Source of the DNA: Paraburkholderia kururiensis
Lineage (GTDB): Bacteria; Pseudomonadota; Gammaproteobacteria; Burkholderiales; Burkholderiaceae
Direction of reading: 5' to 3'
Length of the DNA stretch: 64,000 nt
Assembly: GCF_034424375.1 (NCBI RefSeq)
Contig: NZ_CP139965.1
Span: 5,208,001 to 5,272,000, forward strand
A program made the position numbers and the translations under genes. The first letter of the stretch is position 1. Each line of letters opens with the position of its first letter. The notes beneath the pieces are model-generated. The model did no database searches and was not told the origin of the DNA. It saw only the letters and a program-made list of their open reading frames with translations. Below are positions 42,988 through 52,038 of the stretch, one piece after another.

Positions 42988-44199
42988 TCAGTTCCTGAAC
43001 GGATTGTGCTCGCGCAGTTCGTCGACGTAGGCGTGAATGGTCTCCGTTTCGCTCGACAGAAAGCGCGCGACGGCGTCGGCGAAAGCGGGATGCGCGAGCC
43101 AGTGGGCCGAATGCGTGGCGGTGGGCAGGAAGCCGCGCGCCATCTTGTGCTCGCCTTGCGCGCCGCCTTCGAAGGTGGCCAGCTTTTCTTCGATGCAGAA
43201 TTCCAGCGGCTGATAGTACGCGGTCTCGAAGTGCAGGCACGGCACATGTTCGAGCGCGCCCCAGTAGCGTCCGTAGAGTGTGCCGCTCGGACTCGCGGTG
43301 CCCGCTTCGCTCGCTGCGCCGCGCTGGTAGGCCACGAGCGAACTGGCGATGGGCTTGCCTTCGCGTTCGGCGATCACGAGCAGCAGGTTCTCGGGCATCG
43401 TTTCGCCGATACGCCGGAAGAAGTCGAGATTCAGATACGGCGAGGAGAAATGCTCGCGGTAAGTCTGTCGGTAGCAGCGGTTGAAGAAGCGCCACTCGGC
43501 GTCTGTCACGTCCTCGCCGCGCACGCGCCGGAACGTGACGCCGGCCTCATGCACCTTGCGCCGCTCGGCGCGAATGTTCTTGCGCTTCTTTTGTTCGAGC
43601 GTCGCGAGGAAGTCGTCGAAGTCGCGGTAGCCCGCGTTGATCCAGTGAAACTGCACACCCTCGCGCAGCATCATGCCGACGTCGGCGAAGGTTTGTGCTT
43701 CCTGCGGGGTCGGAAAGAGCACGTGCAGCGACGACACTTCGGCCTGCTCCGCGAACGCCACGAGCGTGGCCGCGAGATGGCGGCGGGCGTTATCGTCCAC
43801 GGCGAGAAGCCGTGTGCCCTGCACGGGCGTGAACGGCACGGCGCAGAGCAGCTTCGGGTAGTACTCCAGCCCGTTGCGCTTGTAGGCGTCGGCCCAAGCC
43901 CAGTCGAACACGTACTCGCCGTACGAATGGCCCTTGAGATAGACCGGCGCTGCGGCAACGAGGCGATTCGTGCGATCGTCGGTGAGCGTCACGAAGCGCG
44001 GCGCCCAGCCGGTGTCCGCCACGGCGCACTGCGTCTCGTGGAGCGCCGCGAGAAACTCGTGGCGCAGGAAGGGCGTGGGCTGGGCCTGTTGCGCGAGAAG
44101 GGCGTTCCATTCGTCGCGGCCCACCTCGAGCGGTGAGCCCAGAATGCCCGTGCGATAATCGAAGCGTTCCTGATTCAATCTTTCTGACCGTCGTTTCAC
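42988..44199 (-). CDS. FemAB-like (DUF482) acyltransferase
   Basis: 403 residues. Matches the proteobacterial FemAB-like/'peptidogalycan' GNAT family: FLRHEFLAALHETQCAVADTGWAPRFVTL, AAAPVYLKGHSYGEYVFDWAWADAYKRNGLEYYPKLLCAVPFTPVQG, DFDDFLATLEQKKRKNIRAERRKV, and the C-terminal GTLYGRYWGALEHVPCLHFETAYYQPLEFCIEEKLATFEGGAQGEHKMARGFLP. Members resemble tRNA-dependent peptide-bridge transferases but their substrate here is unknown. Divergent from nadE with 89 bases between starts. Confidence 0.9.
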   Translation of the reverse strand: MKRRSERLNQERFDYRTGILGSPLEVGRDEWNALLAQQAQPTPFLRHEFLAALHETQCAVADTGWAPRFVTLTDDRTNRLVAAAPVYLKGHSYGEYVFDWAWADAYKRNGLEYYPKLLCAVPFTPVQGTRLLAVDDNARRHLAATLVAFAEQAEVSSLHVLFPTPQEAQTFADVGMMLREGVQFHWINAGYRDFDDFLATLEQKKRKNIRAERRKVHEAGVTFRRVRGEDVTDAEWRFFNRCYRQTYREHFSSPYLNLDFFRRIGETMPENLLLVIAEREGKPIASSLVAYQRGAASEAGTASPSGTLYGRYWGALEHVPCLHFETAYYQPLEFCIEEKLATFEGGAQGEHKMARGFLPTATHSAHWLAHPAFADAVARFLSSETETIHAYVDELREHNPFRN

Positions 44200-44288
44200 C
44201 GTTCGACCCGTTGCGCCTGTGAGGTAGAGGGCGTCCCCGTCGAGCCACCGTGGCGGCGCGCTCTCACCGCGTTGCCCTTGTCCCTGCC

Positions 44289-46016
44289 ATGAAGACCCGA
44301 ATCGCTCTTGCCCAACTCAATGTCACCGTCGGCGACTTCGCCGGCAACACCGCGAAGATCGTGGCCGCCGCGCGCGCAGCGCACGAGGATGGTGCGCGGC
44401 TCGTCGTTGCCCCGGAGCTCGCGCTGTCCGGCTATCCGCCCGAAGACCTGCTGCTGCGCCCCGCCTTCTACGCGGCGAGCGCGGCCGCGCTCACCCAGCT
44501 TGCCCAGGAGCTGAAGCCCTTCAAGGGACTGCACGTGGTGGTGGGTCATCCGTGGCGCGATAGCGGCGATGCGCACGATGGCGCCGGCAGCGCGAAGGGC
44601 CATGGTAATGCAAACGCGCCGATCGAGCGCGGCCTGCCGCCTGTCGATACGTTCAACGCTGCATCGCTGCTCGTGGACGGCGACGTGGTGGGCACCTACC
44701 TCAAGCAGGACCTGCCGAACACCGAAGTGTTCGACGAAAAGCGCTACTTCGCCTCGCGTGCGAAGCCGTTCGTGTTCGAACTCGACGGCGTGAAGTACGG
44801 CGTGGTGATCTGCGAGGACGCGTGGCACGCGTCGGCCGCGCAAATGGCGAAGGCGGCAGGCGCACAGGTGCTGCTGATTCCTAACGGCTCGCCGTATCAC
44901 CTGAACAAGGAAGCCACGCGCGTCGACATTCTGCGCGCGCGCATTCGCGAGACCGGCCTGCCGATGGTCTACGTGAACATGGTGGGTGGCCAGGACGAAC
45001 TCGTGTTCGACGGCGGATCGTTCGTGCTCGACGCACACGGCGAGGTGGTGGCGAGCATGCCGCAGTTCCAGGAAGGGCACGCGATCGTCGAGATCGAAAC
45101 GGAAGGCGGCGCGCCGCGGCCGTTGCCCGCTGCCCTCGCGCCCGAGACGTCGCTCGAAGCGAAGGTCTACGGCGCGCTCGTGATGGGCGTGCGCGACTAC
45201 ATCGGCAAGAACGGCTTTCCGGGCGCGATCATCGGCTTGTCGGGCGGCGTGGATTCGGCGCTCGTGCTCGCGGTGGCCTGCGACGCGCTGGGCGCAGACC
45301 GCGTGCGCGCCGTGATGATGCCCTCGCGCTACACGGCCGACATCTCCACCACGGACGCCGCCGACATGGCCCGCCGCGTCGGCGTGCGCTACGACGAGAT
45401 TGCGATTGCGCCCATGTTCGACGCCTTCCGCGGCGCGCTCGCCGCTGAATTTGCCGGCCGCCCCGAAGACGCGACGGAAGAGAACATCCAGGCCCGCATT
45501 CGCGGCACGCTGCTGATGGCGCTCTCCAACAAGTTCGGCTCCATCGTGCTCACCACGGGCAACAAGAGCGAGATGGCCGTGGGCTACTGCACGCTCTACG
45601 GCGACATGGCGGGCGGCTTCGCCGTGATTAAGGACATCGCCAAGACGCTGGTCTACCGGCTGTGCCACTACCGTAACGCGGCGCCTGGGTTTGCCACGCA
45701 GAACGTCATTCCGGAACGCATTCTCACGCGTGCGCCTTCTGCCGAACTGCGCGAGAACCAGACCGATCAGGACAGCCTGCCGCCCTACGACGTGCTCGAC
45801 GCCATCATGCGCATGTACATGGAAGAGGACCGGTCGCTCGCCGAGATCGTCGCCGCCGGCTACGCGCCGGAAGACGTGCAGCGCGTGACGCGCCTCATCA
45901 AGATCAACGAGTACAAGCGGCGTCAGGCGCCCATCGGCATTCGCGTGACGCACCGCGCGTTCGGCCGCGACTGGCGCTATCCGATCACGTCGCGCTACAC
46001 GGAGCCGCTGCAATGA
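44289..46016 (+). CDS. nadE: glutamine-dependent NAD+ synthetase
   Basis: 575 residues. Final step of NAD synthesis, amidating deamido-NAD. N-terminal nitrilase-like glutaminase domain with Glu (APELALSGYPPEDLLLR), Lys in LKQDLPN and Cys175 in VVICEDAWH; C-terminal synthetase domain with the PP-loop SGGVDS at residues 318-323 and TTGNKSEMAVGYCTLYGDMAGG. ATG 44289 (MKTRIALAQLNVTVGDF) is the family start; the open frame to 44250 adds unrelated residues. Followed 97 bases later by glnB, a pairing common in betaproteobacteria. Confidence 0.96.
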   Translation: MKTRIALAQLNVTVGDFAGNTAKIVAAARAAHEDGARLVVAPELALSGYPPEDLLLRPAFYAASAAALTQLAQELKPFKGLHVVVGHPWRDSGDAHDGAGSAKGHGNANAPIERGLPPVDTFNAASLLVDGDVVGTYLKQDLPNTEVFDEKRYFASRAKPFVFELDGVKYGVVICEDAWHASAAQMAKAAGAQVLLIPNGSPYHLNKEATRVDILRARIRETGLPMVYVNMVGGQDELVFDGGSFVLDAHGEVVASMPQFQEGHAIVEIETEGGAPRPLPAALAPETSLEAKVYGALVMGVRDYIGKNGFPGAIIGLSGGVDSALVLAVACDALGADRVRAVMMPSRYTADISTTDAADMARRVGVRYDEIAIAPMFDAFRGALAAEFAGRPEDATEENIQARIRGTLLMALSNKFGSIVLTTGNKSEMAVGYCTLYGDMAGGFAVIKDIAKTLVYRLCHYRNAAPGFATQNVIPERILTRAPSAELRENQTDQDSLPPYDVLDAIMRMYMEEDRSLAEIVAAGYAPEDVQRVTRLIKINEYKRRQAPIGIRVTHRAFGRDWRYPITSRYTEPLQ

Positions 46017-46113
46017 ACGGGGTTAGCGTCGGCTGCGTGCCGGCCCCGGCGTAGAATCGACGCACCCTTTCTTTTTTTGAACGTTCGAACACTGATACGA
46101 GACGAGGTAAGCC

Positions 46114-46452
46114 ATGAAACGCATCACCGCCATCATTAAACCGTTCAAGCTCGATGAAGTGCGCGAAGCGCTGGCCGAAGTGGGCCTCACGGGCCTGACC
46201 GTGACCGAGGTGAAGGGCTTCGGTCGTCAGAAGGGTCACACGGAGCTGTACCGCGGCGCCGAATACGTGGTGGACTTCCTGCCGAAGGTGAAGATCGAAG
46301 TCGTGGTGGCGAACGAGCAGACCGACCAGGTGATCGACGCGATCATCGGCGCGGCGCGCACGGGCAAGATCGGCGACGGCAAGATTTTCGTGGCGGAAGT
46401 GGAACGCGTGATCCGCATCCGCACCGGCGAGGAAAACGAGGCAGCGGTTTAA
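46114..46452 (+). CDS. glnB: nitrogen regulatory protein P-II
   Basis: 112 residues. PII signal protein reporting nitrogen and energy state to GlnD/GlnE and NtrB. Begins MKRITAIIKPFKLDEVREALAEVG; T-loop with the uridylylation tyrosine Y51 (ELYRGAEYVVDFLPKVKIEVVV); B- and C-loops IIGAARTGKIGDGKIFVAEVERVIRIRTGE. Located behind nadE, as for GlnB in Ralstonia/Burkholderia relatives; an amtB gene (which would mark GlnK) is absent. Ribosome binding site GACGAGGTAAGCC. Confidence 0.95.
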   Translation: MKRITAIIKPFKLDEVREALAEVGLTGLTVTEVKGFGRQKGHTELYRGAEYVVDFLPKVKIEVVVANEQTDQVIDAIIGAARTGKIGDGKIFVAEVERVIRIRTGEENEAAV

Positions 46453-46512
46453 AGACCGCGCACCGGCAAGGCGGCGCTCGCAATAGATCAATCCAAAGCG
46501 GGCCCGCCAAAT

Positions 46513-46548
46513 AAAAAACGGTGCGACACCCTTTCGGGTACCGCACCG
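46513..46548 (-). terminator. porin gene terminator
   Basis: Stem CGGTGCG (46519-46525) / CGCACCG (46542-46548) with an inner ACCC/GGGT pair; on the minus strand a T-rich TTTTTTAT follows (A run 46513-46518). Serves the leftward porin gene; glnB ends 61 bases to the left. Confidence 0.75.
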
Positions 46549-46609
46549 ATACGCGCCTCTCGCAGCAGCGTGAAAGTGTTTCTACAGCTGTTCTGTCGTC
46601 ACCCGTCGA

Positions 46610-47722
46610 TTAGAACGAGTGCTGGATGCCGGCGTACACGCCCGTCTGGCTGTGGCCTTGCAGCGGGTTCTCGTTGTAGGTGGTCGAGGAAACCGTGCCG
46701 CCCGCACCGGCTGCGTTTGCATCCAGGCCGAAGTTCGCGGTCTTGCTGTTACGCACCGTCGCGATCTGGAGGTCGAGCAGCGTGCGCTTCGAGAGGTTGT
46801 ACGAACCGCCGATCGTGTAGATCGTCGCGTTGCCGCCACCCTTGTTCGCGTTCACGTGATAGACCGCCGCGATCAGGGCGGCGGCCGGCGTGGCTTGCCA
46901 CGTCACACCACCCCATTCGTGATCGAGCGAGGTCGGCGAAGCGCCGGCCAGCGTGGCGTCATGCGACGTGCGGATCGCCTGATACGCGCCCTGGATCTTG
47001 AACGGGCCGAGGAACACGTTGACCGCAGCCGTGTATTCACGCGAGAAGTTGAATGCGTCGGTGAAGAGGCCGTTGGCGTTGTTGCGGATTTCGTCGTAGA
47101 TACCGCGCACCTGGAAGAGCGACGACGTGTAGGTCAGTTGCAGACCGCCTTCACGGCCTTGCGACGTCGTGCCGTTACCGTTCCAGTTCGTCGCGTTCGA
47201 CAGCGCGTACTGGCCATACACGTCAAAGCCGTAGAGCTTCGGCGACTGGTACGAAATGTTGTTGCTCGACTGCGGCCAGTTGCGGCCACGCACCAGCGAC
47301 GCCGACGACCAGTTCGACTGACCGAACGGATCGAAGTCCCACACGCCGTTCGAGATGAACAGTTCGCGGCCCAGGAGCAGGGTACCGTAGTTGTCGTTCG
47401 ACATACCGACGGTCGCCCAGCGATTGAAGAGGCCGCCGCCGCCAGGACCCTGGCCGTTCATCGTGTTGAAGCTGCCTTCCAACTGGAACAGCACCTTGTT
47501 GCCGCCGCCGATGTCTTCGACGCCCTTCATGCCCCACAGGCTCGTGCCCCAGTCACCGCTCTCTGCGCGCCAGCGCGAGGTCGAACCGGTGTAGCTGTTG
47601 TTCGGCAGCCCACTGATGTACTCGAGACCTGCGTCCAGGCGCCCATACAGCGTGACGCTACTCTGTGCGTGCGCAACCACGCCAGCCGACATCAGAGCTG
47701 CTGCGAGCAAAGCTTTCTTCAT
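46610..47722 (-). CDS. general porin (Porin_4 / OmpC-like)
   Basis: 370 residues. Signal peptide MKKALLAAALMSAGVVAHA, then SSVTLYGRLDAGLEYISG, WGMKGVEDIGGGNKVLFQLE, NRWATVGMSNDNYGTLLLGRE and a C-terminal strand ending in IQHSF, the terminal Phe recognised by the BAM complex. It should form a trimeric 16-strand diffusion pore in the outer membrane. ATG 47722 has AGGAGAAG. Monocistronic, with a long 5' region (about 630 bases to the next gene) that may carry regulatory sites, and its own terminator. Confidence 0.93.
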   Translation of the reverse strand: MKKALLAAALMSAGVVAHAQSSVTLYGRLDAGLEYISGLPNNSYTGSTSRWRAESGDWGTSLWGMKGVEDIGGGNKVLFQLEGSFNTMNGQGPGGGGLFNRWATVGMSNDNYGTLLLGRELFISNGVWDFDPFGQSNWSSASLVRGRNWPQSSNNISYQSPKLYGFDVYGQYALSNATNWNGNGTTSQGREGGLQLTYTSSLFQVRGIYDEIRNNANGLFTDAFNFSREYTAAVNVFLGPFKIQGAYQAIRTSHDATLAGASPTSLDHEWGGVTWQATPAAALIAAVYHVNANKGGGNATIYTIGGSYNLSKRTLLDLQIATVRNSKTANFGLDANAAGAGGTVSSTTYNENPLQGHSQTGVYAGIQHSF

Positions 47723-48357
47723 CTTCTCCTCCATACCCTGTCAAGAAGTCAACCCAGTACTGCGAATGGTGTTCGCACGCATCACGCGGCGAACAGGAAC
47801 CGGAATTGGGAGACGGTGCGCGGAGGATCGCTGTGGTGTGACGCGGCCAGACAACTGGCTCTTATCCCGTCATGCCGACCCTGCGTTGACCGGTGTCTCC
47901 TCCGTTTTTGAAGTGAAACTACTTTTAATCAACTTTGTTTTGCTACTTTGGTTACTAATTTAGCAAAAAAGACTCGCTCGGGCGAACAAATTCGTGTGAC
48001 TTCGGTCAGGTGTCGTCAAATTGCAATAGATCGATGCTGCGGGACGCCTGACCACGGCAGTGAAAATTCCGCCTGGCCTTGTCTGATAAAGGACTCACGG
48101 CTTTGGGCAGGGAGTGTTCAGGATTCCCTGTATTGACGCCGGAAAAGTCCCGGAGTAGTGCGAAAGAACGGCCGTTTGAGCCAGTTTTGGAGGGTTTTTT
48201 GCGGCCTTCGCGCGAGGCGAGCAGAATCGCGAGTGCAAAAGAAAAGGCGCCGTAAGCGCCTTGTAAAACTACATTGACTACATACGTCGTCCCGTATCGA
48301 AACAACAAGGACGACGTAGGGTCTTCAGAGCCGCGATATACCGCCGCGTGCTTCCCT
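47723..48357. other. long intergenic region upstream of the porin gene
   Basis: 635 bases. 47900-47980 is markedly A/T-rich for this genome and contains CTACTTT twice (47919 and 47943, period 24) and GTTAC at 47951, plausible promoter/activator sites for the leftward porin gene. A terminator of the ABC transporter operon lies at 48236-48262. No gene recognised between; several small open frames are without ribosome binding sites. Confidence 0.45.
48236..48262 (-). terminator. terminator of the amino acid ABC transporter operon
   Basis: Stem AAGGCGC (48244-48250) / GCGCCTT (48256-48262) with a 5-base loop; the minus strand continues TTTTCTTTTG. It lies about 95 bases past the stop of the ATPase gene. 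Confidence 0.75.
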
Positions 48358-49146
48358 CTATTTGAGACTGCCCGACAGAAACTGCTTGAGGCGCTCGCTC
48401 CTGGTATTGCCGAACACTTCGCTCGGATGGCCTTCTTCCTCCACGCGTCCCTGATGCAGGAACATCACGTGGTTCGATACGTTGCGCGCGAACGCCATTT
48501 CGTGGGTCACGACGATCATCGTGCGGCCTTCTTCGGCGAGCGTCTGCATCACCTTCAGCACTTCGCCGACGAGTTCCGGGTCGAGCGCCGACGTCGGTTC
48601 GTCGAAGAGCATCACGTCGGGCTGCATGGCGAGCGCGCGCGCAATTGCCACGCGCTGCTGCTGGCCGCCCGACAGATGCGAGGGGTACTGCTTCTCGACA
48701 CGCGGCGCGAGGCCCACTTTCTCCAGATACGTGCGTGCGCGTTCCTCCGCCTCGCGGCGTGGCACGCCGAGCACGTGCACGGGGGCCTCGACGATGTTTT
48801 CAAGCACGTTCATGTGCGCCCACAGATTGAAGTGCTGGAACACCATCGAAAGCTTGGTGCGCACGCGCTGCAACTGCTTGTGATCCGACACGCGCAGCGC
48901 GCCGGAACGATTGTCCTGCAGCGTGCGAACTTCTTCGCCATCCACGAAGATGCGGCCCGCGTTGGGCTGTTCGAGAAAGTTGATGCAGCGAAGCATCGTG
49001 CTCTTGCCCGAACCGGAGGAGCCGATCACGCTGATCACGTCGCCGGCGTTTGCCTTGAGCGACACGCCTTTCAATACCTCGTTGTCGCCGTACCGCTTGT
49101 GCAGCGTATCGACGAAGAGCTTCTGCTTGTGCGTCTGGGAGTCCAT
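48358..49146 (-). CDS. polar amino acid ABC transporter ATPase (HisP/ArgP-like)
   Basis: 262 residues. Walker A GSSGSGKST, Q-loop SMVFQHFNLWAHMNVLENI, signature LSGGQQQRVAIARALA, Walker B VMLFDEPTSALDPE and the switch His in VTHEMAFARNVS. The pattern is that of HisP/GlnQ-type importers for histidine, lysine, arginine or ornithine. Last gene of a leftward set: binding protein, two permeases, ATPase. 24 bases from the preceding permease. Confidence 0.94.
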   Translation of the reverse strand: MDSQTHKQKLFVDTLHKRYGDNEVLKGVSLKANAGDVISVIGSSGSGKSTMLRCINFLEQPNAGRIFVDGEEVRTLQDNRSGALRVSDHKQLQRVRTKLSMVFQHFNLWAHMNVLENIVEAPVHVLGVPRREAEERARTYLEKVGLAPRVEKQYPSHLSGGQQQRVAIARALAMQPDVMLFDEPTSALDPELVGEVLKVMQTLAEEGRTMIVVTHEMAFARNVSNHVMFLHQGRVEEEGHPSEVFGNTRSERLKQFLSGSLK

Positions 49147-49170
49147 CGAAATCCTTGAGCGGGCGCTTGT

Positions 49171-49884
49171 TTACTTGCCTTGCGGCCGCAGGTAGGCGAG
49201 CCAGCGGTGCTCGGCGCGGCGGAACAGCCACACGAGCGTGAAAGAGATGGCCAGGTAGAGGAGCGCGGCGATGCCGAACGCGCCGAATGACTGGTAGGTC
49301 GCCGAATTGACGTCACGCGCGATCTTGAGGATGTCCGGCACCGTGGCGGTGAACGCTACCGTGGTGGCGTGCAGCATCAGGATCACTTCGTTGCTGTAGT
49401 AGGGCAGCGCGCGACGCAGCGCCGACGGCAGGATCACGCGCCGGTACAGCGTGAAGGTGGACATGCCATAGGCGCGAGCCGCTTCGATCTCGCCGTAGGG
49501 CGTGGCCTTGATGGCACCGGCGAAGATTTCCGTCGTGTAGGCGCAGGTGTTGAGCGTGAAGGCGAGCAGCGTGCAATTCATGCCCTCGCGGAAGAACGCG
49601 TTGGTGAGTTCGTGCGAGCGGACGATCTCGAGACTGTAGAGGCCCGTATAGCAGAGCAGCAGTTGCACGTAGAGCGGCGTGCCGCGAAAGATGTAGGTAT
49701 AGAGCCACACGAGGCCGGCGAGCCATTTCCTCTTCGAGACGCGCGCCACCGCGAGCGGCACCGAAAGGCAGAAGCCGAGTCCGATGGACACGACAAGCAG
49801 CCACAGCGTGATCGTGACGCCGGTAAAACGGTAGCCGTCGGTGTAGAGGTAGTTGCGCCAGTATTGCTGGATCAGCTCGAGCAT
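49171..49884 (-). CDS. amino acid ABC transporter permease (HisM-like)
   Basis: 237 residues, five to six membrane helices. The EAA-like cytoplasmic loop is EIEAARAYGMSTFTLYRRVILPSALRRALP. Also ITLWLLVVSIGLGFCLSVPLAVARVSK and YIFRGTPLYVQLLLCYTGLYSL. Works as a heterodimer with the neighbouring permease and with the ATPase downstream. Nine bases after the stop of the upstream permease gene. Confidence 0.92.
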   Translation of the reverse strand: MLELIQQYWRNYLYTDGYRFTGVTITLWLLVVSIGLGFCLSVPLAVARVSKRKWLAGLVWLYTYIFRGTPLYVQLLLCYTGLYSLEIVRSHELTNAFFREGMNCTLLAFTLNTCAYTTEIFAGAIKATPYGEIEAARAYGMSTFTLYRRVILPSALRRALPYYSNEVILMLHATTVAFTATVPDILKIARDVNSATYQSFGAFGIAALLYLAISFTLVWLFRRAEHRWLAYLRPQGK

Positions 49885-49893
49885 GGTTTCGCC

Positions 49894-50583
49894 TTAGAGT
49901 TCCGCTTTGCGCACGCCGGTCGAGTAGCGCTTTTCGAGGCAGATGAGCACGAAGTTCGAAACCGTCGTGATGCCGAGGTAGATCGCCCCTGCGAGCAGCG
50001 TGAAGAAGAAGAACCGCAGCGTGCCCTTGCCGGCATCCTGCGAAGCCTTCACGACGTCGGCGAGGCCGATGATCGAGACGAGCGCCGTCGACTTCACGAG
50101 CACCTGCCAGTTGTTGCCGATGCCGGGCAGCGCGAAGCGCATCATCTGCGGGAACATGATGCGGTGGAATACCTGCCAGCCCGTCATGCCATAGGCGTGG
50201 CCGGCTTCGAGCTGGCCGCGCGGCACGGCGAGAAACGCGCCGCGAAACGTCTCGGTGAAGTACGCACCGTAGATGAAGCCGAGCACGATCACGCCGGCCG
50301 CGAAGGGGTCGATGTCGATCTGGTCCCAGCCCAGCAGGTCCGTCAGGTTGTTGAGCCAGATCTGGATGCCGTAGAAGAGCAGCAGCATCAGCACGAGGTC
50401 GGGCACGCCGCGAATGAGGGTGGTGTAGAGCGCGCCGACACCGTGCGAGAGCCGGTTCTTCGAGAGCTTCGCCGCCGCGCCGAGAAGGCCCAGCAGAAAC
50501 GAAAGCGCCAGCGAGAGAACTGCCAGCTTGACGGTCTGCCATGTGCCGGCGAGGATTAGCGGGCCGTAGCCTTGAAAGAGCAT
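49894..50583 (-). CDS. amino acid ABC transporter permease (HisQ-like)
   Basis: 229 residues. Integral membrane permease with the loop GQLEAGHAYGMTGWQVFHRIMFPQMMRFALPG (EAA motif) and the N-terminal helix GTWQTVKLAVLSLALSFLLGLLG. Start ATG 50583 follows AAGGA. The 167 bases between it and the binding-protein gene contain a strong hairpin around 50737-50766, partly inside the binding-protein coding end, which may lower permease expression relative to the binding protein. Confidence 0.92.
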   Translation of the reverse strand: MLFQGYGPLILAGTWQTVKLAVLSLALSFLLGLLGAAAKLSKNRLSHGVGALYTTLIRGVPDLVLMLLLFYGIQIWLNNLTDLLGWDQIDIDPFAAGVIVLGFIYGAYFTETFRGAFLAVPRGQLEAGHAYGMTGWQVFHRIMFPQMMRFALPGIGNNWQVLVKSTALVSIIGLADVVKASQDAGKGTLRFFFFTLLAGAIYLGITTVSNFVLICLEKRYSTGVRKAEL

Positions 50584-50736
50584 ATCGAGGTCCTTGACGG
50601 CGCGTCGGGCGCGCCGCGAAAGACGCGGCACTTCGCGTGCCGCTGTGCAAATGAAACCAGAGGTGTCCCGCCGTTGCCGGCGAAACGGTGTCGTGGACTC
50701 TATTACCGCAGCCGTACGAAACACCATTGGTGCTCG

Positions 50737-50766
50737 CCCGGGCGCGGGTGCTACTGACTGCCCGGG
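50737..50766. promoter_or_regulatory. hairpin at the end of the binding-protein gene
   Basis: CCCGGGC (50737-50743) / GCCCGGG (50760-50766), 16-base loop, spanning the TAG of the binding-protein gene. No T-run, so partial attenuation or RNA stability rather than termination. Differential expression of binding protein and permeases is common in such operons. Confidence 0.35.
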
Positions 50767-51530
50767 TAAATGTCGAAGTCGAAGTACTGCTTCGCGAGCT
50801 TGCGGAACGTGCCGTCCCGATGGACTTCGGCCAGCGCTGTGTCGAACATCGACTTCAATTCGACGTCTTCGGAACGCAGCCCGATCGCCGTGCCTTCGCC
50901 GATCGTTTTCGGGTCCTTCACTTCGGGACCCGCGAAGGCGAAGCCCTTGCCGCGCGGCGTCTTGAGGAAGCCGGCGCCCGCCTGCACTTCGTCTTGCAGC
51001 GTGGCGTCGAGCCGTCCCGAGAGCAGGTCCGCATAGACCTGATCCTGATTCGGATAGGTCACGACCGTCACGCCCTTCGGCTCCCACCAGGCTTTGGCGT
51101 ACGCTTCCTGAGTCGAGCCTTGCTCGACGCCCACGCGCTTGCCCTTGAGGGACGCGGCGGTGGGCAAAAGCGGCGAACCGGCTTGGGCGACCATGCGCGC
51201 GGGCGCGTCATACATCTTGTCGGAGAAAGCGATCTGCTGGCGGCGCTGCCCGGTGACGGTGTAGGACGACACGATTGCGTCGAACTTCCTCGCCTTCAGG
51301 GCCGGGATCATGCCGTCGAAGTCCTGCTCCACCCAGACGCATTTCACGTTCATCCGCGCACACAGCGCGCGCGTGAGATCGACTTCGAAGCCGACCATCT
51401 GACCGGTGGGCGCCTTCGACTCGAACGGCGGGTAGCTGGCATCGACGCCGATGCGCACGGTCTTCCATTCTTTCGCCATGGCCCCCGTGGCCATGACAGC
51501 GAGCGCCACGCAAACTGCGAGCTTCTTCAT
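50751..51530 (-). CDS. polar amino acid ABC transporter binding protein (HisJ/ArgT-like)
   Basis: 259 residues. Signal peptide MKKLAVCVALAVMATGAMA; mature part KEWKTVRIGVDASYPPFESKAPTGQMVGFEVDLTRALCARMNVKCVWVEQDFDGMIPALKARKFDAIVSSYTVTGQRRQQIAFSDKMYDAPARMVA follows the lysine/arginine/ornithine-binding class closely. It likely captures basic amino acids in the periplasm for the neighbouring HisQ/HisM/HisP-like transporter. First gene of the operon. Confidence 0.94.
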   Translation of the reverse strand: MKKLAVCVALAVMATGAMAKEWKTVRIGVDASYPPFESKAPTGQMVGFEVDLTRALCARMNVKCVWVEQDFDGMIPALKARKFDAIVSSYTVTGQRRQQIAFSDKMYDAPARMVAQAGSPLLPTAASLKGKRVGVEQGSTQEAYAKAWWEPKGVTVVTYPNQDQVYADLLSGRLDATLQDEVQAGAGFLKTPRGKGFAFAGPEVKDPKTIGEGTAIGLRSEDVELKSMFDTALAEVHRDGTFRKLAKQYFDFDIYPGSQ

Positions 51531-52038
51531 GATTCTCCTGATACTTGGCGGCTGTCGCTGTGGCTGCGCGACATCCGCCGGCCGGCTCGTGACCGGCCGC
51601 CGCTATTCTAGGCGGTCAAAAATTGGCGACACTGCTTTTTTGCCCTGCTGGACGGCGGGCATGCTCGGCCCGGTCATGGACCGCGGCCTTGCCTTGTGGC
51701 GCAGCTTGCGCCCGGTTTCACGTCGCATCGAAGCGGGCGCGAAGCCGGTGTTCCGGGCGCTGCCCGTCTTGCGCCGACGCCTGCCTGAGGCGCGGCGAGG
51801 CGGGCGCGGGCCGAAAAGCGCGGTATTTTACCTGAACCGGATGGGTGTGCCAGCGCTGCTGCAAGGGGCCGGAAGGGGCGGCGTCTACCCACGGCCCACG
51901 GACGCGCGGGCGTATCGTTGGAGCGCCGAAGCGGCTGGAAGGGGAAGAACGGAAGGACGGTCCGTCAGGGAACCGGGATGTCACCGTAGGGGCCGGCGGC
52001 CGGACACCACGCGAGGCGTGCCCAGCCGCCGGGCGAGC
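51531..52038. other. intergenic region binding-protein gene / spy-like gene
   Basis: 508 very GC-rich bases. It must hold the promoter of the leftward ABC operon near 51531-51640. No gene, RNA element or strong terminator recognised; the open frames are long only because stops are rare in this composition. Confidence 0.4.

Noticed and set aside
51531..52038. Possible coding sequence in the GC-rich space before the spy-like gene
   Set aside because: No ribosome binding site or conserved motif in any frame; open frames are expected at this GC content.
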